Shown one piece after another: positions 1-9,373 of a DNA stretch of 64,000 nt (the stretch's first letter is position 1; each line of letters begins with the position of its first letter). The position numbers and the translations under genes were made by a program. This DNA is from Puccinellia tenuiflora (lineage: Eukaryota > Streptophyta > Magnoliopsida > Poales > Poaceae), in NCBI GenBank assembly GCA_012064385.1, contig QRDG01000412.1:124001-188000 (forward strand), written 5' to 3'. The notes under the pieces were generated by a model that saw only the letters and a program-made list of their open reading frames with translations, did no database searches and was not told where the DNA came from.

Positions 1-965
1 GGGCGGCGGCCCCGGACCGGTGGCCGCCTCGGCGGTGCGCGGCACGGTGGGCATGGCGGGGCATCACGGCAAGAGGTGACGCGGCGGCTGCGGCATGCGA
101 TGGAGTTTGGCGGTCGGCCACGGCGGGACTCCGCCATCTTGCTGCTCCCTGGGCTTTGCGGGAGGGTCGAAATCCGGGCGAAAGCCTTGCACGGACCTCA
201 GTCGGTGTCGGCGACGGCGGCGCCTTCCGGCGTTGTTCCCTTCTTGTTTGCGTCGTTGTGGAGCTTCGACCCGGCCCGACGCGAGTGGTCCGATATTCTC
301 CTGGTGAAAACCAAAGCTCCGTCAGGACTGGGCGACGGTGACGAACACGTCGCTACCTTGTTGGAGGCGTCGCCTTGGAGTTTTTGGGCCCTCGCGGTGC
401 GACGGCTCCGTAGTGGATGGGCGGGATGGCTCGATGGTCGGGGAGGCGGATCCCGTGGCGGCGGCCTCGGGCTCCCACGCTGTGACGGTTCTAGGATGCA
501 GGGCCGTTGCTTGTGCGGGTCTTGGTGGCGACATGGATGAAGACTGCGCGGGCTGAGGGTTCATCGACCATGGCTGGATCGCCTTCGGGCAATGCGAAGG
601 TCGATCTGGTTGCTGGGCGGCGGCCCTGAAACAGGTGGGATTTGGTGGCGACCTGGATGAAGACTGCGAGGGCAGAGGGTTCGTCGACCATGACTGGTTC
701 GGCTTCGGGCTATGCGGAGCTTCGTCCTGGTTGCTACGCCGGGGCGGCGGCCCCGGAGCAGGTGGTGTGCGTTGTGGCGTTTGGTCGACTTGTGTCGTGT
801 GGGCGACGGGTCGTCTCGTCTGTGCGGTTTTTTGGCCTTGTTTTCCTTATAAACATGGCATTTGTACAGATTGTATGGTTTTTGGACCCGGTTTCACTTA
901 TAAACTGGGTCACCTCTTTCTATCTATTCGGGCGATGGATACGACCACTTTAAGCTAAAAAAAAA
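1..965 (+). mobile_element. GC-rich LINE-like retroposon, 3' part (cut by window start)
   Basis: The stretch is GC-rich up to about 820, then becomes T-rich and ends in an A-run at about 957-965, as expected of the 3' end of a non-LTR retroposon read on the plus strand. A block of about 123 bp is repeated in tandem (about 522-644 and 645-770; shared phrase GGATGAAGACTGCG). The motif GGCGGCGGCCCCGGA, seen at the very start and near 745, also occurs in the minus-strand retroposon at 57242-58955, so the two are probably one family. The reading frames here look like no known protein. The 5' end and its target duplication lie outside the window. An alternative is a transduplicated gene fragment. 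Confidence 0.5.
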
Positions 966-1384
966 CATGCAAAACAGAGGCCCCAGACTGTTAATCAGCA
1001 CTAGTACTGCACATAAATTCCCTTAGCTGAAGGCATGGACCTGTGTTTAGACTTAGACACTCCCATTTCTCCAACATCAAAAGTTACATACTCCGTATCA
1101 CAAATCCATAACTAGAAATAGCATGTGGCCTAGACGATTTTTCTCTGCAGCGTAAGAAGAAAATTGATCCCATTTGAGAAAACAAAGATGAGCTTTAGAT
1201 GTTTGGCCTCAAATAATAGTACTCCAACAGGATTGAAGGTTCAAGCCAAAACAACATTGACAGTGTACTGTTAAAACATGATGTCAGCACAAATAACTTA
1301 GAAATGATGAAGAGTTGAAAACACTCAAACCTGCAACATGGAACATACCATAATGTTTCCATAAATTTAGACACACACAGTTTA
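966..1384. other. Non-coding stretch, diverged partner of 2815-3100
   Basis: No gene is seen. Several phrases recur in the same order about 1.8 kb to the right (for example CCAGACTGTTA, CAACATCAAAAG, GGCCTAGAC and TGAGCCCATTT-like). The two blocks are an old duplication that now flanks the CACTA element. Confidence 0.5.
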
Positions 1385-2628
1385 CACTAGTTCCGGTTTT
1401 CCAACCGAGAAAACCGGGACTACCAAATCGGGACTAAAGGGCCTTTAGTCCCGGTTTGTTACGAACCGGGACTAAAGGTCCCTCCACGTGGGCGCCCGGG
1501 GCTGGAGGACCTTTAATCCCGGTTGGTAAATGGTAACACTAACCGGGACTAAAGGTCCTATTTTTTTCGATTTTCTTTTTTGAATTTTTGATTTTTTTTT
1601 AATTTTTTCAATATTTCGAATCTTTGAATTATTTGTCAATTTAATCTCGAATCACCCTTATCTCACCGCACCGTGCACTGCTCCACCCATCCTCACACTT
1701 GTAGGCAAACTTTCCGACCGGTCACCCATCCTCACACTGCTCCACCCCCAACACGCTTAACTTCTGAGTTCCTTCCGAACTAGCTTTTAAGATTGTATTG
1801 AGTACATCTTGATAATACTATGCTATCAATCTTATTATCCACTACACTTTGATGGCACATGATATTATTTTTTGAATTCCAAATCTATATTAACATAAAC
1901 AACAATGATTAAGTAATACCAATCTTTATGCACAAATCAATTATTAATTCCAAAAAATAAAAATAAAAATAATTTGAATTTCCAGCAAAAACTTAAATCT
2001 TCCTGCACGATGGTACATGATATTATTTTTTGAATTCCAAACCTATATTAACATAAACAACAATAATTAATTAATACTAATCTTTATGCAGAAATCAATT
2101 ATTAATTCCAAAAAAAATAAAAAAATAAAATAATTTGAATTTCTGGAAAAAATCTTCCTACTTTCATAGTTCCCTTTGGAATTTTGAAAATCTAAAAAAA
2201 ATCCCAAACGGGTAAACCCATCTGCGAGCGGGTGCGGATTTTCGCGCTGAACGTTTTGATATATTAAACAATTTTTCCCGAGTTCGTAAGCAAAAGTTAT
2301 TGCCATTTTACTAAGAATTTGCAAAAAAACAAAATTAAAACTTTTCAATTTTCCCTAAAAGTAGGTTGCGTGAGGTACAGGCACGTCAAAGGATTTTAAA
2401 ATTTGAAGTTTTATCATTTGCGTTTATTCGTTTTGGACGTTTTTGCCGGGGGTAGGTATGAGAGGCAAAAATTCTATTTTTTTTTTCAAAATCTTTAGTC
2501 CGGTTGGACCACCAACCGGGTCTAAAGGTCCTTTTTAAACCGGGACTAAAGGTGGCCGGTCGTCCTAGCCTTTTAAACCGGGACTAATGGACTAAAGCTC
2601 CGGACGAAAGGCCTTGTTTCTACTAGTG
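1385..2628. mobile_element. Short non-autonomous CACTA transposon
   Basis: The element begins CACTAGT and ends ACTAGTG and is flanked on both sides by TTA (1382-1384 and 2629-2631), the 3-bp target duplication of CACTA elements. Subterminal copies of the phrase CCGGGACTAAAGG occur in both orientations near each end, the usual array in small grass CACTA elements. The AT-rich middle holds a tandem duplication of about 158 bp (1851-2008 and 2009-2160). There is no transposase, so movement would need one supplied in trans. The 1244-bp length and the two exact ends make the call firm. Confidence 0.88.
1851..2160. repeat. 158-bp tandem duplication inside the CACTA element
   Basis: Two copies start at 1851 and 2009 with GATGG(C/T)ACATGATATTA and stay closely similar for about 150 bp. 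Confidence 0.8.
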
Positions 2629-3751
2629 TTACCACCTTATCCAGATCATACATTTCAATTCCTATCAAATAACGAATGCCCAAAACAAAAATCACATGAT
2701 ACATTTCTAGTTTAAAATTAAATTTTATTTATGCCCGCATTAAGTTAGAAAATAAGATGTATCCCACAGTAATTGAAAAAACACTAAATACTCCGGTCAG
2801 ATGAAAATATAGCACCCAGACTGTTAGCACTACTATACAGATCTACTGTCAGAGTGCTTCATGATAGCTTAAAGATGATTTCTTCAACATCAAAAGCACT
2901 AGATCACAAATTCAGAACTAGAATTGATATCTCAAGAAGAATTTATAGCATATGGCCTAGACAAACTTTCTTTTTTCTGTAGAGTAATAAGAATATATTT
3001 GAGCCCATTTCAAAAAGAAAAGTCAGCATGCTAGTATATGTTGCCGAAACGCTTGCAACCAATACCTCTCCAATGGCACAAACCCATTCATTAAATTTCT
3101 TACAGTATAAGTTGGCATCAGATCACTAAAAGCAGCCACATATCTGCTACAGTGTATCCAAACAGATTACATGAACCCTCTGAATTTTACAAACCAGAAC
3201 CCAGAGTATGTTGCCAAAGCATCAGAGAAGTAACATATAAGCTCATGCCCTAACCAATTTCACTCTAGATTTTTTTACCAATACAATGTAAACAGTTTAC
3301 TAGCAATCAGATAATCCCAATTTTACAGTATGTTGCTAAACATATTAATGATGCAAATAGTACATACGCGTACATGCCACAGTTAAACCTACAAGGAGCA
3401 TGACAAACCCTCAACTAACTTACTTCATTTTTCAATAGTGTCCAAAATAGTCACGAAATGAATATATAGGGCGCTACAACGACCAGGATAAAACGAGTGA
3501 TCCATCAAAGAATGTACTGGGTAGAGTAGATATACCAAAAAATAATCTACTTTCGGTCAGACAACTCCACGTTATACTCCATATACACATGATAATTGCC
3601 AATTTAAAAATAACATGCAGTCAAGTCTGCATGATAATTAATCCATTCAAGCACTCTGGCACAACCGCCCAATTCGCAAAATTACTCAACACAACGGCAG
3701 TAGTAAGGAGCAGTGAATCCATAAAACCGAAGAGCAGAGTTGCACTAAAAA
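2629..3751. other. AT-rich non-coding stretch
   Basis: No gene or intact element is seen. The part at about 2815-3100 is the diverged partner of 966-1384. The missing C-terminal exons of the S15 relic were looked for here on the minus strand and not found. Confidence 0.5.
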
Positions 3752-5099
3752 GAGATATATGCATGGTTGGTCACTGAACTTGGCCGAGATGAGTACTTTG
3801 GTCACTGAAGTTGCAAAATGTTGCCCGCGGGTCACTCAACTTGGCAGAGATGAGTAAACAGGTCACAAACCAGCTTTGGTGGCTAACGAACGATGACCTG
3901 ATAGGTTGACTATGATTTGACCATCTGAGGCGGGTGGAAGTTAAGCCACGTGCGTCTCCTGGCGCGCGCCGTGCAGCGCGGGGTGGGCTCCGTCCCTGGC
4001 GCCCTCGGGATCCTGCTCCGCGTCCCGGAGACCCACGGCCGTCGGCCAGCTCAAGCCGCTGGACAAGGGGTTGCAAGCGGTCCATCCTGGACATGAGGCC
4101 ATGGTGCTCTATCGCGGGCGTGCTGACCTGCTCACTGTCGCCGTACGCCACCATGACACGCTTGCCGGCTCCCACGCCTACGTCTCCTCGTCACTCCACC
4201 TTCTCGTCACCGCACGCGCACGCGAACGCTGCACTCAACATCTCACGGGGCGGCGCGTCGTGAAAGAGAATCCCTTCCTGCTGCGGGACCAAGAACGCGG
4301 ACGGCACCGCCCCGGCGCCCAAGTGGCGCCGGAGGGACCCGTTCGAGGGGTACCCCGAGCGGCGCCAGCCTGGCGCGAGCGGCGCCAGCCTGGCGCGAGC
4401 GGCGGCGGGGTGGTGCTATACACGACGACGCTCTGCGGAGTGCGGCGCACGTTCGATGACTGCGAGTGTGTGTGCGGCGGTGGAGACGTGTGCAGAGGCG
4501 GCGGGCCTGCCCGTGTACGAGCGCGACGAGGCGCTACACGACGAGTACCTGCGCGAGCTCTGGGAGCTACTGCAGGCCGCCGACGTTTTGCCGCCGTCGA
4601 GGCTGTTCGTGATGGGGCGGTACCTGAGCGGCGCGGAGGCGTGTACGGAGCTGGTGGAGAATGGGAAGCTCGCGGAGATGCTGCGGTGGGCCAGGGCGCG
4701 CGTGGAGGCGTGCGCGGCCAAGTGCGGCGGCAGCTGCAAAGGTCATGGTCGGCGGCGTCCTGGAGTAGAAGGCGGCGGCCGGGGTGCGGCGGGGGGAGGG
4801 ATGTGGGTGCGCTCACGCCGATGCGGTGGCTGGGGGAGCGGGGCGCGTTGGCTCTTGCTGGGCAGGCAGCCGCCACCCTTGCCCATCGTCGCTCTTGCGG
4901 GGAGCACCACTCCGTCCAGACCATTGAGATAGTGGTGCTTCCACGTTTTCTTCAGGGTTGTTTTTGCTTAACTTCCACCCGCCTCAGATGGTCAAACCAT
5001 AGACAACCTGCTAGGTCAGCGTCTGTTAGCCAATGAAGCTGGTTTGTGACCAAAGTACTCATCTCGACCAAGTTCAGTGACCAACCATGCATATATCTC
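3752..5099 (+). mobile_element. Pack-MULE (Mutator-like) carrying a glutaredoxin-like fragment
   Basis: The two ends are long inverted repeats. The first 60 bp or so from GAGATATATGCATGG match almost perfectly, and the arms run on to the shared phrase CATCTGAGGCGGGTGG at about 3920-3946 (left) and 4967-4994 (right). The left arm is longer by one extra internal repeat unit of about 60 bp (about 3814-3873). Flanks are CACTAAAAA (3743-3751) and CACCAAAAA (5100-5108), a 9-bp target duplication with one mismatch, as expected of Mutator-like elements. The GC-rich interior has no transposase and holds a recognisable host gene piece, which defines a Pack-MULE. The right end lies 14 bp from a splice donor of a ribosomal protein S15 relic. 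Confidence 0.85.
4290..4740 (+). pseudogene. Captured glutaredoxin-like gene fragment, frameshifted
   Basis: Read in pieces, this matches the plant glutaredoxin-domain family whose members carry a leader like RRDPFEGYPE, a core like VVLYTTT.GVRRTFDDC, and a tail like LRWARARVEACAAK. The leader lies near 4330-4360, the core at about 4410-4470 and the rest at about 4470-4740. The frame breaks twice. A 20-bp unit is repeated in tandem near 4357-4400, which shifts the frame ahead of the core. A second 1-nt shift falls in the GTGTGTG run near 4465-4475. The cysteine-rich C-terminal zinc-binding part is shortened. The family's role is thiol-disulfide chemistry or cluster binding, but this copy cannot make the full protein. 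The origin of 3950-4260, also inside the MULE, was not recognised. Confidence 0.75.
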
Positions 5100-5112
5100 C
5101 ACCAAAAATTAC

Positions 5113-5528
5113 CTCCTTGTGCAACCTCATCATGAACGCCAAGGCCTTCATGTTCAGCCCCCTCTTGAACCTACGGCAAGCACAAAAGCACGTAACTTTT
5201 AGCAGTTTTCCCCTTCCATTCAGGCGATCTCGCTCAATCTTACGAGACGCACGCGCGCGCGCTGCTGGGTGGGTTACCTTCTGCGGCCGCGGGCGTCGAG
5301 GATCTGGACGAGGTCGTCGGTGGACATGTCGAGGAGCGCGCCGAGGTCCACGCCGCGGTAGGTGAACTTGCGGAATGTCCTCCTCTTCGGCTTCCCGACC
5401 GCGGCAACCTCCGTGTCCACGCCGTTGCCCGCCTGCAGTGCCATGAAAAGGCGCATGGATTAGCTCGGGGACAGTGGAATGCGGGTTGCCGGAGGGCTTT
5501 GGGGCGCGAGTTGGACGCGGCTCACCAT
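5113..5528 (-). pseudogene. RPS15: 40S ribosomal protein S15 relic, exons 1-3 only
   Basis: Three exons are visible on the minus strand: the ATG at 5526-5528, which directly abuts a GTGAGC donor; 5278-5432 after a CTGCAG acceptor; and 5113-5170 between a TAG acceptor and a GTAATT donor. Frames join correctly. The product starts with a short acidic leader, then KPKRRTFRKFTYRGVDL and ALLDMSTDDLVQ, the signature of cytosolic S15 (uS19 family), a small-subunit protein at the subunit interface. The next part, RFKRGLNMKALAFMMRLHKE, has lost several basic residues that are normally conserved. The last 75 or so residues are missing: the following intron is occupied by the Pack-MULE and no later exon is seen beyond it. 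It is most likely a dead duplicate; transcription from its own promoter side (5529 on) is possible. Confidence 0.8.
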
Positions 5529-6006
5529 GGCTGCTGCTGGTTGGGGGAGAGGTGGGGCGGCCGGAGGAGAGGTAGGAAGGTTTCGGCGTCCTTGGCAGCA
5601 ACGGAAGCGGCGGCGGTGGGGTTTTGGAGAAGGTGGCAGGTGGGGAATGATGGGGGGCGCTAGTAGTAGGAAGTGGGTCGGGAAATTAGATTTTTTTTGG
5701 AAGACCGATATAGAAGATGGACATGGACTATTGGATTATGTTCAGAAATTCCAATTTATGTCCCCTCCACTTTTCATTCACAGTATCAGTTTTGTCCAAT
5801 GCAATGTAAAAAATAAAAAATCTCTGGTGCAGGAAAGTCTTGTGTAGATAAGAATATTCTACACAAAAGTCTACTCCGTGACAAGTATCTATAAATAATG
5901 AAAATCAACAATAAACACATGAACAAATCATGTGTTAGCCTTAGTGTGTGATTGTCCTTGTCGTTCGACTAGCCAACCTCTGGGCCACAACCATGCTGGA
6001 TAGAAA
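5529..6006. other. 5' flank of the S15 relic
   Basis: The first 140 bp or so are GC-rich and lie just upstream of the S15 start, so they are its former 5' UTR and promoter region. The rest is AT-rich and shows no gene. Confidence 0.5.
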
Positions 6007-6273
6007 CACTAGTACACAACCTCACATTAAAGACGGGACGTAGAGACGGTTCAAAAAAATGGGAGGCGGGTCGAAAACTTGACCGTCTCCAATAAAATGG
6101 ACATTAGAGACGGTTGGAATTTATAGCCGTTTGAGGGTTCGACTCATTACAGCCGGTTCAAGAAACCGGCTCTGATGAAGGATCACATTAGAGACAGTGA
6201 GGTGGAGACGGTTGGATAAACCGGCTGAGGGGAGGTCCTGGGGCTGGCTCTGATGTTTGGTTCTGTACTAGTG
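6007..6273. mobile_element. CACTA-type MITE
   Basis: Ends are CACTAGTACA and, inverted, TGTACTAGTG, with AAA on both sides (6004-6006 and 6274-6276). Phrases such as AGAGACGGTT and AAACCGGCT recur inside in both orientations. The length of 267 bp leaves no room for a gene. Confidence 0.8.
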
Positions 6274-6849
6274 AAAACCACTATACTGACTTACAGTAGT
6301 GCCTAGGAGTGTGTCTTCACAAAACACAAAGGCCCCAATGATGGTGGACAGTCAGAGCATGTCCAATCAGAAACACTTTCCCCCTATACGCTCTCCGTCC
6401 AAACAGAAAAATGTCACCCACCGAAACCCCTATACCTAGCCCAAATCTCCGGGCTCTCCCGACACCCCTCATACTCAGCCCACACGGGGGACGAATTTGG
6501 GTTGCCTGGACGCAACCGGACACATCTGCCGCGTCGGATCCGACAGGTCGGACCCACCCAAAATCTCTCTAAAATTGTCCCCAGCCCAATCATGTTCATC
6601 CTCCATTTTGCCTTGCCTGTGTCGACTCTTGCCTACCTCTGTCGTCGTTTCCACCCTAACTCCACAACGCCCCTAACCCATAGTGTCGCCCATAACCCCT
6701 TTCCGGGCTTTATAATCGCCCCGAACACGATCGCCGCCCCTGTATGTCGTGCACCGGTACGTTTACTCCACTGGACATCCACCTCGCCCGATATGTTCGA
6801 CAAAATGCCAGATTTTTTTTAGATTTTTTTCTCATTTATTGACATGAAT

Positions 6850-7430
6850 TCATCGGATTGATGAGTTCATATGCAAAGAGTTTATCGATGATGACAATGA
6901 TTCTGAGATCGATGATGATGAGGATATGGACACGATGGTGATGATGAGCATCCTTGAAAATTTGAAGAAAGAGGAGCATGTCCTCAACTTCAGGATTTCG
7001 ATAAAGCGCAGGATAGTTGTTCCCCGTGATAAGATCAAGGACGCAAGGCTTCTCTACCACGACTACTTCAAACCAGATTCAGTATTCCACTAGGATTTTT
7101 TTCAGCGTCACTTCCGGATGAGATCTAGTTTGTTCTGTTGCATGGTGAATGGTGTGAAGAAGTTTGATCCTTGCTTAACGCTGAGGAACGATTATTACGG
7201 ACAACTTTCGTTCTCTCCTATGCAGAAACACACGACTTTGATGGGGATGCTTGCCTACGGTAAAGCCACAGATGCCGCTGATGAGTACGTACAGATGGGG
7301 GGGGGAGCAAATTTGTTGAACTATGGTGAAATTTACATACGCCATGGTGAAGATGTTTCGACCGAAGTATCTGAGAACCAACTGTTGAGAATATTAAAAA
7401 ATTACTGGCCCTCGGAGAGGAAAGAAGTTT
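6850..7430 (+). pseudogene. PIF/Harbinger transposase N-terminal relic
   Basis: The translation contains LLYHDYFKPDSVF near 7050-7090, then FRMRSSLFCCMVNGVKKFDP, LTLRNDYYGQLSFSP and MLAYGKATDAADEYVQMG up to about 7300. These match the region of plant Harbinger (DDE_Tnp_4 type) transposases ahead of the catalytic core. A TAG at 7091-7093 interrupts the frame, and similarity fades after YGEIYIRHGEDV near 7345. The conserved segment that normally follows, with the first catalytic Asp, is not seen. The protein would be inactive. Confidence 0.75.
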
Positions 7431-7564
7431 TTCAAGTATGCTTGGTTGAGTCAATTGCATTTTTTTCTGATAAAGATCAGTCAATTGCATGTACTGGTAA
7501 TGGAAAAACAACTTTGCGTAGACCGTACCAAGGTCACACAAAAGATTCCACTATCATACTTGTC

Positions 7565-7680
7565 CCAAAGCACTGACATCAAAGGACTTGTGAATTTGTC
7601 ATGCTTCCAAAGCACCGACATCAAAAGACTTGTAAACTTGTCATGCTTCCAAAGTACTGACATCATTGACACTAGTCTTA
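7565..7680 (+). repeat. 42-bp tandem repeat, about 2.5 copies
   Basis: Units begin CCAAAG at 7565, 7607 and 7649 and differ at only a few bases. Confidence 0.8.
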
Positions 7681-7888
7681 ACGACAGGCAGCTCCTAGAG
7701 GACAACACTAGTCTTTCGTACGCATTTTATGCTCACTCTCGTACGCACCGGTCACCCATCCAAGGGTTTATATGAGTATTCTATTCGGAGGAGCGTTTTG
7801 GCACCCGAGAGCATGCTTCCGGTTTTTAAAATACATTTCAAATGTATTTAAAATTTTAAAAAGATCTGATCAAACATCTCAACATTCT

Positions 7889-8162
7889 ATGTTCTCATAA
7901 AGTTGTTTCACGAAAAAGAACTGATATTTTGTGTCTTGTGTAAAATGGACAAATTTGGTGCTAAAATAGCTTTTCACGAGATTTTTTTTCACCACGGGCC
8001 ACAAATAATGTCGGCTTTGCATTATATGTTCTCATAAAGTTGTTTCGCGGAAAAACCGATATTTTGTGTCTTGTGTAAAATGGACAAAATCGGTGCTAAA
8101 AAGTCTTTTCACGAAACTTTTTTTTTACCACAAGCCACAGATAATGTTGGTTTTCCATGAAA
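7889..8162. repeat. 137-bp tandem duplication
   Basis: Copies start ATGTTCTCATAAAGTTG at 7889 and 8026 and share TTGTGTCTTGTGTAAAATGG. They resemble arms of the AT-rich foldback elements found elsewhere in the window. Confidence 0.75.
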
Positions 8163-8474
8163 CTTGGTGTGCGCACATAGAATATTGAAATGTAGTTTTG
8201 ACTTTTAAATTTTTTTTTCCATTGACAGGAGCATATGTTCCCATGTGTCAAAGTGAATTTTCATTCTATCAACCCTATCATGCTCTGGGCCATTCTATCA
8301 ACCCTCTCAGTGAATGTGGGGCGGCCAGTATCAAGCTTGGGAGGCGGCAGCGATGGTCAAAGGGGCACGTAGTGAAGTTTCTGTCCCATCAAGATGTCAT
8401 GGTTTCTCATACTGAAAACTAGCGGGGGGTTTTAGGATGCCGCCTTTTTGCGAATCGGCTAGAGTTGCTCTAAT

Positions 8475-8662
8475 CAGGGACGGAGACAAGGGGGGACGAG
8501 CAGGGGCTACGCCCCCCCTATGCGCATGATTTTCTTTACAATATTAGGTAGTATAACTGCATGATTGGTGTAATTTAGCTTGATTAGCCCCCCTCATCAA
8601 GATCATACACAATACTAAGTTAATCTTGCCCCCCTTGATCTCCGATCCTGGCTCCGTCCCTG
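8475..8662. mobile_element. hAT-type MITE
   Basis: The 188-bp element starts CAGGGACGGAG and ends CTCCGTCCCTG. It is flanked by the perfect 8-bp duplication GCTCTAAT (8467-8474 and 8663-8670), as for hAT transposons. It has no coding content. Confidence 0.9.
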
Positions 8663-8670
8663 GCTCTAAT

Positions 8671-9373
8671 ACCATTTCATATACATAAGGAGTAACGATA
8701 CTTAAACATGATGTGCAGGGTTTTCTGGATGCCGCGCTAGAGTTACTCTAATACCATTTCGTATACATAAGGAGTAATGATACTTAAAAATGATGTGCAC
8801 CACGGACTCCGGTTCCCTCTTGTATAGTTGACATAAACCGTAGTTTGGTCATCCCCTACGCTACAATGTCAGCCATCCATAGAGTTGTAAGTGGATCATC
8901 CTTAGAGTACCCTCGAAAAAGTTGAACTAACTTTTCCAATAACATCATCACTTTGAAAAAATAAGTTTATTTTTTAAAATTAAAGAGTCGAGGGTACCCT
9001 AATGATGATGCACTTGCATCTCTAGTCGTCCAAACTCTATTCTAAAAAGTTAGTCAAATTAGGCAACATTCTTCAATACTGAAATCAACATCTCAAGTCT
9101 TTAGCCGGAGCTTTGCTATGAACGAAGATTATCAAAGCTATAAATGGACTTCAGATTCAGCACATACAGAATCACAATAATCGATCAGATCTCAACATCC
9201 TAAAAGAGCCACGGCCTTTTCCATGAGCCATCTAGCGCCACAAGCTAATCAGCCACATCAACCAAAGATCGTCGCAAAGGAAAAGAAGAAGAAAAAAGAG
9301 AGAGAAAAAGAAAAACACCGATGCACCGGTACGGGCTCAAAAGTTTGTACCGGTGTGTCGCCGCGGCAGGCTA
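8671..9373. other. Intergenic stretch and likely 3' UTR of the P-loop gene
   Basis: A second copy of the Harbinger-end sequence lies at about 8718-8800. The part next to 9373 should hold the 3' UTR and polyadenylation site of the minus-strand gene. Nothing else is recognised. Confidence 0.45.

Larger units (their letters stand above)
6356..8470 (+). mobile_element. Degenerate PIF/Harbinger-like element
   Basis: The left end reads GAGCATGTCCAATC and the right end, inverted, GAGCAACTCTAGCC; both resemble grass Harbinger termini. Candidate 3-bp flanks (TCA and TAA) do not match exactly, so the borders are approximate. The element carries a decayed Harbinger transposase and, at about 7780-8230, AT-rich duplicated sequence. 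Confidence 0.55.
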
